Below are positions 26,682-34,442 of a stretch of DNA of 38,629 nucleotides, in pieces. The stretch is taken from the NCBI GenBank assembly GCA_028874905.1, contig JAPPGZ010000011.1, positions 1-38,629 of the forward strand, written 5' to 3'. Below the pieces are notes generated by a model that was not told where the DNA came from, searched no databases, and saw nothing but the letters and a program-made list of their open reading frames with translations. The translations under genes and the position numbers were made by a program. The stretch comes from Gemmatimonadota bacterium. GTDB taxonomy: Bacteria; Gemmatimonadota; Gemmatimonadetes; Longimicrobiales; Gaopeijiaceae. Each line of letters begins with the position of its first letter. Position 1 is the first letter of the stretch.

Positions 26682-27419
26682 TCATTCCCATCGCTTCGCC
26701 TCCATCACCTTCGTGGCCGCGTACAGGAAGAAGTACGTGAGCGCGACGTAGTAGACCACGTCGCGCAGGTGGAAGAGCCCCTGCTGGAAGCCCGCCCAGT
26801 GGCGGCCGTGGATGGCCAGCGCGGCGAAGACCCGCGACAGGGGCGGGCCCACGATCTGGGAAAGCGGCCACAGCAGGAAAAGGGTGCCGGTGATCACCGA
26901 CGCCGAAGCCGCCGCGACGAGTTGATGCCGTGTCAGGGCGGTGGCGAACAGGCCGATCGAGAGGACCGCCGCGCCGAGCAACGTTAGGCCCAGGTAGCCG
27001 ACCACGATGTGACCGAAGGCGATCTTGCCGTTCACGAGGATCAGGAACGGCATGTACAGCGTCGTCACCGTGATGGCGGACAGGAACGCCAGCGCCGAGA
27101 GAAACTTGCCCAGCACGATCTCCCAGTCCCGCACCGGAGACGTGTTCAGCAGGAGTTGCGTGCCCGCAGCGCGCTCCTCGGCGATGAGGCGGATCGAGAG
27201 GGCCACCGCGGCGACCGCGGTCAGACCGCTGGCGTTGTAGAAGAACCCCATCAGGACCTCGCCCGAGAGGCGTTCGCCGGCTCTCGGGCCCAGGGCCAGG
27301 GCGTAGAAGAGGATGCCGTCGAGGAGCAGCACCACCGCGGCCACGATGTACCCCATCGGCGACCGCACATAGGCACCGAACTCGCGCCGGAAGATGATGC
27401 CGGTCGCGCCCATGCTCAT
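26682..27419 (-). CDS. ABC-2 type permease, GldF-like
   Basis: 245 aa from the ATG at 27419, overlapping the ATPase stop by 4 bp (ATGA). The N-terminal cytoplasmic segment GIIFRREFGAYVRSPMGYI is characteristic of GldF/NosY-type permeases. About six membrane helices follow (GYIVAAVVLLLDGILFYAL, LTAVAAVALSIRLIAEERAA, FLSALAFLSAITVTTLYMPF, YLGLTLLGAAVLSIGLFATA, and so on). The loop EERAAGTQLLLNTSPVRDWE is the family's coupling region. It forms the membrane channel of the exporter with the ATPase encoded just upstream. The substrate is unknown. Confidence 0.92.
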   Translation of the reverse strand: MSMGATGIIFRREFGAYVRSPMGYIVAAVVLLLDGILFYALALGPRAGERLSGEVLMGFFYNASGLTAVAAVALSIRLIAEERAAGTQLLLNTSPVRDWEIVLGKFLSALAFLSAITVTTLYMPFLILVNGKIAFGHIVVGYLGLTLLGAAVLSIGLFATALTRHQLVAAASASVITGTLFLLWPLSQIVGPPLSRVFAALAIHGRHWAGFQQGLFHLRDVVYYVALTYFFLYAATKVMEAKRWE

Positions 27420-28420
27420 GCCTCCGCTCCGCCGACCAGTTCGACGAAAACCCGCTCCAGTTCGCGTTCCGCCCTCGTGAGCCCGACCACGTCGTGACCC
27501 GCCTCGACCAGGGCCCGGCAAACGGGCGCGCGCACATCGGCCTCGCCGTCGACGCGGATGGTGAGAGCACCCGTGGCGGCGACCGCGCGCGCTGGCCGGT
27601 CCGGGAGACGCACGCCGGTCACGCCCGGCACCGAACGGATCACGCGGTCCAGCGCATCGACCGCAGGCTGTGCATCCGCTTCAGCGTCTGCGTCTTCGCC
27701 GGCGCCGGCGGTCCCGGCCGGACGCACCGTCACGACCATGCCGCGGGACCTGAGCAGCGTGTCTCCCAATTCGGCCTCGGTGCCCGACGCCACGATTTCG
27801 CCGTCGTTGAGAATCAGAAGGCGGTCGCATGTCTGGCTGATCTCGGGAAGGATGTGGCTGGAAATGAGGATCGTGTGGGAGTCCTTGAGGGCGCGGATCA
27901 TCCCGCGCATCTCCATGATCTGGACCGGGTCGAGGTCGTGCGTGGGCTCGTCCAGGATGAGGAGGTCGGGGTCGTGGATGATCGCCTGTGCCACGCCGAC
28001 CCGCTGGCGGTATCCCTGGGAGAGGTTGCGGGCGGGCATGTCGTGCACCTCGATGATGCGCGCGTATTCTTCGACCTCGGGGACGCGCCGCGCTACCGCC
28101 TCGGGCGCCAGGCCGCGAATCCGGCCCGCGAAATGCAGGTAGTCGCCCACCGTCATGTCGCCGTACACGGGAGGAAGCTCGGGAAGGTATCCGACCCGCT
28201 TGCGCACCTCGTGGGGCTCCTCGAGGATGTCCAGGCCGTCGATCGTGACCGTCCCGGAGGAAGGCCGGAGCCCGCACGCCAGGATCTTCAGAAGCGTGGT
28301 CTTGCCGACGCCGTTGAGCCCGAGGAAGCCGACCGTGTCGCCCCGCTCGATCTCGAACGAAACAGGGCCCAGCGCCCGCTTCTTGCCGTAGTATTTGGTG
28401 ACGTCGCTCAGGTGGACCAT
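27416..28420 (-). CDS. ABC transporter ATP-binding protein, GldA-like
   Basis: 334 aa from the ATG at 28420 (MVHLSDVTKYYGKKRAL); an open frame further upstream has no better start. Walker A is GLNGVGKTT (34-42), the Q-loop LPELPPVYGDMTV, the signature NLSQGYRQRVG, Walker B LLILDEPTHDLDP and the switch SSHILPE. All ATPase elements are present, with Val and Thr replacing the common Ala and Ser of Walker A. A C-terminal extension of about 100 residues (acidic linker, then a small alpha/beta domain) resembles the regulatory tails of GldA/NosF-type ATPases. First gene of the four-gene Gld-type operon. Confidence 0.93.
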   Translation of the reverse strand: MVHLSDVTKYYGKKRALGPVSFEIERGDTVGFLGLNGVGKTTLLKILACGLRPSSGTVTIDGLDILEEPHEVRKRVGYLPELPPVYGDMTVGDYLHFAGRIRGLAPEAVARRVPEVEEYARIIEVHDMPARNLSQGYRQRVGVAQAIIHDPDLLILDEPTHDLDPVQIMEMRGMIRALKDSHTILISSHILPEISQTCDRLLILNDGEIVASGTEAELGDTLLRSRGMVVTVRPAGTAGAGEDADAEADAQPAVDALDRVIRSVPGVTGVRLPDRPARAVAATGALTIRVDGEADVRAPVCRALVEAGHDVVGLTRAERELERVFVELVGGAEA

Positions 28421-28533
28421 CGGGCTCCGTCGGGTAGCCAGAAACATTTGGCGCGACCGCGTGCCGCACAACAAACTAGAACGCCATCCAATGCGGTCAA
28501 GGCCGCGGGGCCCGTCGGAAGAAGGCCGAGGGG

Positions 28534-28553
28534 CCGTGGCCGGAAGGCCGCGG
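28534..28553 (-). terminator. Possible terminator hairpin after serine hydrolase gene
   Basis: An 8-bp stem with one G-T pair (CCGTGGCC with GGCCGCGG) around a GGAA tetraloop, about 35 bp beyond the stop of the serine hydrolase on the minus strand. No T-run. The surrounding DNA is very GC-rich, so this could arise by chance. Confidence 0.3.
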
Positions 28554-28585
28554 GGCGCGCCAAGTTCGGCACGGGGCCGCCGGCG

Positions 28586-30046
28586 CTACGGACGGTCGGT
28601 GCGGTCGAAGCGCAGGTTGCGCACCCTGCCCGCCGCGAGCAGGAAGGCCACGGCCCGTCCACCCTCGCGCTCGAAGGCGAACTCGATTCCGCCGGAGCCG
28701 AACACGCCTTCGCGGCGGGCCGTGAGCGTTTCCGTATCGCCGCGCGGGTGATGCAGCAGGAGCCTGGTGCCGTCGGCTTCGAGGCGCCAGGAGGTGCCCA
28801 GTTCCGGTGAGTGGTACGTGCCGGCGAGCGACTGGACCACCGCCTCGGATACGACGAAGGCCGGTTCTGGGGCCATGCCCGGCGCGCCCGCCGGGGACGT
28901 CGGCGTAACGCGTTCCTCCGGCCGTTCCGTGAATGCGTCCGCCAGGACGATGTCTTCCACGGCGGTGCTGAGAGCCCCCGGCTGCGCGGTGCCGACGTTG
29001 CAGAGGGTGATCACGGTCGTGCGCTGTTCCGGATACCTGGCGATCATGGTGCGGAACGCCATGAACCCGCCGCCGTGCGAGACGCGCGCAAGGCCTCGCC
29101 GCTCCCCGACGCTGAGCCCGCGGGCGTATGCGATCGTGTCGCCACCGGCCAGGACGCCGCGGCGGTACATGCGCTCGGCGAACCCGGGCACGCCCAGCAC
29201 GTCCCCGTAGAAGGCGCGGTCCCACTTCGCCAGGTCCGCCACCGACGAGTACAATCCTCCGTCCCCCACCTTGTCGAAGTCGATCAGGTAGCTGGTGCGC
29301 CAGCCGCCTTGCGTTCCGGTGCGCCGGTCGCCATCAGCGGGCGGATCGTAGCTGAAGACCCGGCCGGCCACGACCTGGAGGCGGTCGTCGTGGAAGTGGG
29401 TGCGGGACATGCCGAGCGGGCGAAAGATCTTCTCGTCCGCGTACGCCCGCAGCGACCGCCCGGTCGCGCGCCTTACGACCTCGGCCAGGAGTACGTAGCC
29501 GGAGTTGCTGTACAGGTGCTCGGTTCCCGGCACGAAGTTGAGTGCCCGCTGGCGCGTGATCAGCCCCAGCATGTCCTCGTCGCTCAGGATGTTCTCGTAC
29601 GGCGTGCCCGCGAGCCTCATCAGGGTGAGGTAGTCGCGCACACCGCTGGTGTGATGGATGAGATGGCGGATGGTGACGGCGCCCTGCGCATACGCGGGAA
29701 ACTCGGGAACGTGGGTGCTTACCGGATCGTCGAGCGACAGGTGGCCTTCGTGCTCGGCGATGAGGATGGCGGCGGCCGCGAACTGCTTGGACACCGACGC
29801 CAGGTAGAAGACCGACTCCCCGGTGAGCGGGACCCGGTGGTCCATCTGTCCGATCCCGTACCCCCGGGCAAACACGAGGCGCCCTGCCTCGGCCACGCCG
29901 ACCGCACAGCCGGGACCGCTCGTACGGTCGTATTCCGCGAAGACCTCGTCGATGGCCTGGCTCGTCTCCGCGGCCAATTGGAGCGCCGAGGCGGACTTTG
30001 GAGTCAGAAAAAGTAAACTACAGATTACATAATGTAAACTACGCAT
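28586..30046 (-). CDS. Beta-lactamase-fold serine hydrolase (S12-like), exported
   Basis: 486 aa from the ATG at 30046 with GAGG 6-7 nt upstream, 8 bp after the DHOR stop. The open frame runs much further upstream through the DHOR gene but without coding character there. N-terminal signal peptide MRSLHYVICSLLFLTPKSASA. Catalytic elements of class C beta-lactamase/D-aminopeptidase proteins are present: SVSK (Ser84, Lys87), YSN (Tyr179) and HGG (VSHGGGF). The last 130 residues form a separate beta-barrel-like domain (LAGTYHSPELGTSWRLEADG), as often seen in these hydrolases. It probably cleaves D-amino-acid peptides or esters in the periplasm; true beta-lactam hydrolysis is not implied. The first codons contain an AT-rich 21-bp duplication unlike the rest of the window. 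Confidence 0.9.
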   Translation of the reverse strand: MRSLHYVICSLLFLTPKSASALQLAAETSQAIDEVFAEYDRTSGPGCAVGVAEAGRLVFARGYGIGQMDHRVPLTGESVFYLASVSKQFAAAAILIAEHEGHLSLDDPVSTHVPEFPAYAQGAVTIRHLIHHTSGVRDYLTLMRLAGTPYENILSDEDMLGLITRQRALNFVPGTEHLYSNSGYVLLAEVVRRATGRSLRAYADEKIFRPLGMSRTHFHDDRLQVVAGRVFSYDPPADGDRRTGTQGGWRTSYLIDFDKVGDGGLYSSVADLAKWDRAFYGDVLGVPGFAERMYRRGVLAGGDTIAYARGLSVGERRGLARVSHGGGFMAFRTMIARYPEQRTTVITLCNVGTAQPGALSTAVEDIVLADAFTERPEERVTPTSPAGAPGMAPEPAFVVSEAVVQSLAGTYHSPELGTSWRLEADGTRLLLHHPRGDTETLTARREGVFGSGGIEFAFEREGGRAVAFLLAAGRVRNLRFDRTDRP

Positions 30047-30050
30047 TACA
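30013..30050. repeat. AT-rich 21-bp direct duplication at a gene start
   Basis: GTAAACTACAGATTACA (30013-30029) and GTAAACTACGCATTACA (30034-30050) agree at 15 of 17 bases and are offset by 21 bp. Between them TTACATAATGTAA (30025-30037) is a perfect palindrome. The segment encodes the start of the serine hydrolase signal peptide on the minus strand and stands out as an AT-rich island. Confidence 0.7.
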
Positions 30051-30054
30051 ATCC

Positions 30055-31239
30055 TCACAGCGAGTTCAGGAAGCGGACGACCGCTCGACGCGCTCCGTCC
30101 GGCAACGACAGGAACGCTTCGCGGGCCGCCTCCGCTTCGCCTCCGTGGGCCGATACGGCCGAAGCGATGTCGGCTGCCCTGCCGTCGTGCAGATAGCGGG
30201 TGCGGTAACGCAATCCCCAGAGCGGGGCCGTGCGCAGCTCGGAGGGCGAGGCGTCCACGCCGCAGACGTCCGCCAACCCCGGACCCAGGTCGTGCAGGAG
30301 CAGGTCCGACCAGGGCCGGATGGTCCGGTTCGCGAGTGCGGGGGCGTTGGAAGAACCCGTGCGCAGCTCTTCCCGGTGGCACATGGCGCAACCGATCTGC
30401 CGGAAAAGCGCGGCGCCGCGCGACACCGTGTCCCGGACGGCGTCCGGCAGCGCGGCCTCCGGGGCGGGCGGCGCCAGGAACCGGATGTAATCGGTGAGCT
30501 GGCTCATCGTGGGGACGTCGATCTCGGGGTCGGGCATGGGATCGGCCGCGGCGGGCACGGGGACGCCATTACGCGCCTCTTCGGCGGGTTGGAGCGCGGT
30601 GGTGAAGCCCAGTTCGAAACGCAGGGCCGTGTCGACGAAATCTTCCAGCGTGGAGGCGTCGCCCTTGCGTCCGAATCGTGCCGTGCGGCCGTCGGGCAGC
30701 CGCGGCAGTCGCCCCGAGATGCCGTCGCCGTCAAGGTCGTCCGGGTCGGCGCGCTCCGCGAGGACCGCGTCGGACACCGCCTCGAGGAGACCGAGGCCGA
30801 ACAGCGGCGGCGCGGTCATGAGCGCGGTGTCGGTGGCCGTGCGGGGGACGATCTCGGGGCCCATCCCGTGTGCGACGAGGAGGTCGGTCGCGCGGCGCTG
30901 GATGTTGTCGCCGCCCTCGGCCCGGAGCAGGTCGCAACGACCGTCCGTGAAGCGCGTCGCCTTGAGGACGCGGAACCGCTGTGCGCCTCCGCCGCCCACG
31001 GCGGGCTGGTCGTGACACTCGCTGCAGCGCTCGGCGTTGTACAGGGGGCCGAGCCCCTCGTCGGCGGTCGCCAGGCGCTCGAACAGCGCGCGGCCGACGA
31101 GAAAGCGTCCCCGTTCGCCGGTGCCCAGTCCCGCGACGGGTTCACCAGGGGCGGGCGGCGGTTCGGCCGTGTCGTTCGCGCACGCCCAAAGCGCGACGCA
31201 GCAAATCACCGCCGCGACGGGTGCGCCACGGCCGCTCAC
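30055..31239 (-). CDS. Di-heme oxidoreductase (DUF1111/DHOR family) lipoprotein, second copy
   Basis: 394 aa. I place the start at a GTG at 31239 that overlaps the PpiC gene's TGA (GTGA). The longer frame to 31350 lies inside that gene. Lipoprotein signal VAAVICCVALWAC (Cys20). Heme sites CSECH at 72-76 and CAMCH at 284-288. The calcium-type loop ADPDDLDGDGISGR and the ending RYLHDGRAADIASAVSAHGG match the first copy at 17979 closely in order and spacing, so the two are paralogues. It shares that copy's uncertain enzymatic role. It is translationally coupled to a prolyl isomerase and followed after 8 bp by the serine hydrolase. Confidence 0.92.
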   Translation of the reverse strand: MSGRGAPVAAVICCVALWACANDTAEPPPAPGEPVAGLGTGERGRFLVGRALFERLATADEGLGPLYNAERCSECHDQPAVGGGGAQRFRVLKATRFTDGRCDLLRAEGGDNIQRRATDLLVAHGMGPEIVPRTATDTALMTAPPLFGLGLLEAVSDAVLAERADPDDLDGDGISGRLPRLPDGRTARFGRKGDASTLEDFVDTALRFELGFTTALQPAEEARNGVPVPAAADPMPDPEIDVPTMSQLTDYIRFLAPPAPEAALPDAVRDTVSRGAALFRQIGCAMCHREELRTGSSNAPALANRTIRPWSDLLLHDLGPGLADVCGVDASPSELRTAPLWGLRYRTRYLHDGRAADIASAVSAHGGEAEAAREAFLSLPDGARRAVVRFLNSL

Positions 31240-32681
31240 GGATCGTTGCCGGTCGGGCCGCCCGCTTCGGTGAGCATTCCACGCGCCAGCACGATCGCGG
31301 CAAGGACGCCCCGTGCACGTACGCGCGATTCGGTTCGGCCGAGCAGCCATGCCTCCAGCAACGGCGGGAGCGACCGCGCCTCCTCGCGCCGGGAGACCAG
31401 CGACTCCATGTGCCTGGCCAGCGCGCCTCGCGAGGGGCCGTCGGGCCCGTCCAGTTCCAGGGCGTTGGTCCAGTATTCGACCTCGTCCGCGTGGAGCCGC
31501 GCGTACTCCTGGGCAGCCACCGGGTCGAGCGTAAGTCCCCGGGCGGCCGCGTCGGCCAGGCGCAGTTCGCGCGTACCCAGATCGCGCACGAATCGAGTGC
31601 GCGCTTCCGGATCGGCTTCAGCCAGTTCGGCCAGCGATTCCGGCGGCAGGAAAAACATGTAGCGAGCGACCATTCCCGCCGTGAGCGATCCCGGCGCGGC
31701 CGCCGGTTCCGCTTCGCTCGGCTCCGCTGCCCAGGTGGCCAGCGGCTGCAGCGACTCCAGCCACTCCGAGGGGTCGGCGACCATGGCCCCCACCACGGCC
31801 ACGGCTCCAGGGGCAACGGCGAAGCCGCGCGTGGCCCGATCGCTCTCCGCGGCCGACATGTCCGCCTCGATCAGGCGCCGCTGATACAGGCGGCTCGCAT
31901 ACAGCGACCCCACCTCCTCGAACCGGGGGCGGTAGAGGATATGATAGCCGTCGGCGCTCTGGGTCACGCCCGACACCTGCCCGGGCTCCAGCCGGAACGC
32001 GGTCCGGTCGAGCGTAACGGGCAGTTCACCCGGACCGAACAGGCCCAGGAGCCCCCCCGCCTGACGCGACGCCGCGTCCTCGCTCTCGGCCACGAGCTGG
32101 TCCCAGGAGCCGCCCTCGACCAGGGTGGAGAGCAAGCGCTCCGCGGTACGCTGCTGCAGCAGTCGCTCGCTGGACGAAGTCTCCGGACCCACGCGCCTCA
32201 GGACGTGTGCGATCAGCCGCAACGATCCCTCGCGGAAGGTGCGTTCCACACCCGCGTCATCCAGACCGACGGCGGCGCCCAGCCGCTCCTCGCGGTCACG
32301 CGCGAGCATCGCCTCCCGCTGCTCCAGCCAGATCGACTCGGCCAGCGCCTCGGAGCCCGCCAGCGAGTCCCCCGCAGCCGCCCGAAGCGACAAGGCCGCG
32401 CCGGCCATCCAGTGGTCGGCCAACTGGTGCGCCGCGGCGGAGTCGAGCGGGAAGGGCTGAGCCAGCACAATCAGTTCCGCCAGGCGCTCCTCGCTCAGAG
32501 TCCAGTCATCCACACGCGCGGCGAGACCCCTGTCGGCGAGGTTGGCGCACCCGGACACGAATGCGACGGCCAGGCCGGCCAACGACCATGCGGATGCCCG
32601 CGCGATCGGCACCCGCGGCGATCGCCCGCTTCGTCGCGCAGCCCCGCGTCGCCCTTCCGATACAGCGGGGATTCCTGCCAC
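31236..32681 (-). CDS. PpiC/SurA-type peptidyl-prolyl isomerase lipoprotein
   Basis: 481 aa from a GTG at 32681, 6 bp after the DUF4399 stop. A GTG at 32612 would give a shorter, more typical signal sequence and cannot be excluded. Lipobox FVSGC (residue 45 in the long form). A helical N-domain precedes a parvulin-type domain at about 155-255: LRLIAHVLRRV, LVEGGSWDQLVAESEDAASRQAGG, GLFGPGELP, AFRLEPGQVSGVTQSADGYHIL, which is the usual order of PpiC motifs. The C-terminal half (about 260-481) is Ala/Glu-rich and helical with no family I recognise. Probable periplasmic folding catalyst. Its stop overlaps the start of the di-heme cytochrome gene, which suggests matched production. Confidence 0.87.
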   Translation of the reverse strand: MAGIPAVSEGRRGAARRSGRSPRVPIARASAWSLAGLAVAFVSGCANLADRGLAARVDDWTLSEERLAELIVLAQPFPLDSAAAHQLADHWMAGAALSLRAAAGDSLAGSEALAESIWLEQREAMLARDREERLGAAVGLDDAGVERTFREGSLRLIAHVLRRVGPETSSSERLLQQRTAERLLSTLVEGGSWDQLVAESEDAASRQAGGLLGLFGPGELPVTLDRTAFRLEPGQVSGVTQSADGYHILYRPRFEEVGSLYASRLYQRRLIEADMSAAESDRATRGFAVAPGAVAVVGAMVADPSEWLESLQPLATWAAEPSEAEPAAAPGSLTAGMVARYMFFLPPESLAELAEADPEARTRFVRDLGTRELRLADAAARGLTLDPVAAQEYARLHADEVEYWTNALELDGPDGPSRGALARHMESLVSRREEARSLPPLLEAWLLGRTESRVRARGVLAAIVLARGMLTEAGGPTGNDP

Positions 32682-32687
32682 GGGGTG

Positions 32688-33143
32688 CTACCGGACGACG
32701 ATCGTGATGGTGTCGGCCACGGGGGGATCGAGGGGGATGTGCACGCCGTCCGCAACCACCGCGATGACCCGGTGTTCGCCCGGCGTCATGTCCTCGATCG
32801 TGAACTCGGTCTGGGCCAGGCCCATGTGGTAGTGCACGCCGGGGTCGTTCGGGATCGGCAGCGCCCAGTCGACATCGCCGTCGACAATCAGGTGATGGTG
32901 GCCCGTACCGGCATCCATGACGCCGGCCGCCACGATCTCGAGGCCCTCGGTCGCCATGACGAAGAGCACCGACCCGGCGGCCACCTCGGCGCCATCGGCG
33001 GGCTCGATGATCATCACCCGGGCAGGCGCCGCGGTTTCATCGGCCATCCCGGCGTCGCCGGCCTGGCTGTCTCCCTGCTCCGAGTCCCCGGCGCAGCCCA
33101 GGACCAGGATGGCCACGCCCGTTCCAACCATCAGCCGCTTCAT
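32688..33143 (-). CDS. DUF4399 domain lipoprotein
   Basis: 151 aa from the ATG at 33143 with AGGAG upstream (TTGGAGGAGCACCACCAATG). Lipoprotein signal MVGTGVAILVLGC (Cys17). An acidic linker leads into a single beta-sandwich domain: IIEPADGAEVAAGSVLFVM, AGVMDAGTGHHHLIVD, HYHMGLAQTEFTI, TPGEHRVIAVVADGVHIPLDPP. The clustered His residues (GHHHL, VHYHMG, DGVHIPL) are the DUF4399 hallmark and could bind metal. The function of the family is unknown. First gene of the cluster that continues with PpiC, DHOR and the serine hydrolase. Confidence 0.88.
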   Translation of the reverse strand: MKRLMVGTGVAILVLGCAGDSEQGDSQAGDAGMADETAAPARVMIIEPADGAEVAAGSVLFVMATEGLEIVAAGVMDAGTGHHHLIVDGDVDWALPIPNDPGVHYHMGLAQTEFTIEDMTPGEHRVIAVVADGVHIPLDPPVADTITIVVR

Positions 33144-33235
33144 TGGTGGTGCTCCTCCAATCAGGGTGAACACGGAACTCCCGCGTCCGCAGGGGCTCCG
33201 AATGACCGCAAGTTGGGGGCAACGGGTCCTCGGCG

Positions 33236-34288
33236 CTACCCCACCCGCTGCCCGCGCCGGGTCCAGATGAGGACCACGCCGCAAGAGGAGCCCGTTCCCC
33301 AGTACTGGGGAGGGATCCCGGCCACGCCCCGGTAGAGTTCGACCCCGGCCACTGCCTGGGGTGCGACCAGGTCGTCGATCACCAGCGGACCCCCGCCGGC
33401 GGTGCCGACGAGCATTCCGTCCAGGTACACGCTGGGGATGCAGTCCTCACCCGCCCGCCGGAAAATCAGGACCCGGCGGAACGGATTGGCTGCGTCAGGC
33501 ATCAGGCGCACGCCGACGAACCGGGTGAACGCGTCCGTGAGACGGCTGGACGCCCAGGATTCGAGATCCTCACGATCGATGAAATGGCCCCAGCCCTCCT
33601 CTTCCCGCTCATAGAATCCCAGGCCCTGCAGCACCTCGTCCCGCCTCTCCACGGTCACCTCGAGCGGATCCAGGGCGATCGGCTCGACCGACAGCACTGT
33701 GCGCACTCTCGTCACACGCTGCGACTCGACCCTGATCGAGTCGACCCTCGGCAGATAACCCAAGTGCGTGAATTCGACGGCGTGCCGGCCCGGCAGCAGT
33801 TCGTCGAGCCGGAAGAAGCCGTCGCCGTCGGTTCTGGCCACGCGTCCGGCCTGAGGGATGTTCACCACGACCTCGGGGATTGGCCTCCCGCTCACCTGAT
33901 CGGTCACGACGCCCACGATGCCGGTGACCAGGCTTTCTTCCGCGTATGTCAACGGAGACATGGCAAGTGCGAACTCGCCGGGCCTGTCGATGGTCAGATC
34001 TCCGCCCAGGCGATCATAGTCGCGGTGCACGAGTTCGATTCCGTAGACGCCGGGCCGAACCCCATCGAGCACGAATTGTCCGCCAACGTCGGTACGGAGT
34101 CGCAGGTCCAGCGCCGCCACCACGACGGTCACACCCTGAATCGGCTCGCCACTGGAGCGATCCACGACCTTGCCGGTTACGGTCACCGCCGCCTGTTGTT
34201 CCTGGGCAACCAGATTCACCCCTCCACCCGCGACGAGCAGGGACAGCACGGCAAGTGCCGCCGGGACGATCTGATGCGCTCCGAGCAT
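33236..34288 (-). CDS. Exported protein: two carboxypeptidase-regulatory domains plus TonB plug, no barrel
   Basis: 350 aa from the ATG at 34288, giving a signal peptide (IVPAALAVLSLLVAGGGVNLVAQ). Two CarboxypepD_reg-like beta-sandwiches occur in tandem: about 35-110 (TGKVVDRSSGEPIQGVTVVV, GQFVLDGVRPGVYGIEL) and about 121-195 (GVVTDQVSGRPIPEVVVNIP, GFFRLDELLPGRHAVEF). The C-terminal part (about 225-350) looks like a receptor plug (PSVYLDGMLVGTAGG, IDDLVAPQAVAGVELYRGVAGIP, GVVLIWTRRG), but the protein stops there, without the barrel. Plug-only proteins of this type recur in Gemmatimonadota by my recollection. It may be a periplasmic or surface carbohydrate- or TonB-interacting protein. Divergent from the DUF5916 gene. 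Confidence 0.83.
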   Translation of the reverse strand: MLGAHQIVPAALAVLSLLVAGGGVNLVAQEQQAAVTVTGKVVDRSSGEPIQGVTVVVAALDLRLRTDVGGQFVLDGVRPGVYGIELVHRDYDRLGGDLTIDRPGEFALAMSPLTYAEESLVTGIVGVVTDQVSGRPIPEVVVNIPQAGRVARTDGDGFFRLDELLPGRHAVEFTHLGYLPRVDSIRVESQRVTRVRTVLSVEPIALDPLEVTVERRDEVLQGLGFYEREEEGWGHFIDREDLESWASSRLTDAFTRFVGVRLMPDAANPFRRVLIFRRAGEDCIPSVYLDGMLVGTAGGGPLVIDDLVAPQAVAGVELYRGVAGIPPQYWGTGSSCGVVLIWTRRGQRVG

Positions 34289-34369
34289 TCGACAGCCCGT
34301 GGAAAGAGGTATGCCAATTGAAGATACACCACCGTCCGCCCGGCGTGTTCCACAGGCGGGCCGTCCTGC

Positions 34370-34399
34370 TTGACACCAGGGGAGGGAAGTCGGGATTTT
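34370..34399 (+). promoter_or_regulatory. Possible promoter of the DUF5916 gene
   Basis: TTGACA (34370-34375) is a perfect -35 match, 18 bp ahead of GATTTT, a poor -10. It lies in the 154-bp divergent region and about 45 bp before the TTG start. Confidence 0.25.
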
Positions 34400-34442
34400 C
34401 GAGGCCATGAACGTAAGCCTGGACCGTCCGCGCTAGCAGCCG

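Noticed and set aside
28586..30046. True beta-lactamase / antibiotic resistance gene
   Set aside because: The motifs are those of the wider serine hydrolase family with an extra C-terminal domain; nothing points to beta-lactam hydrolysis.
30981..33335. 784-codon open frame on the plus strand
   Set aside because: Antisense to DHOR, PpiC and DUF4399 genes, which all have clear motifs and signals.
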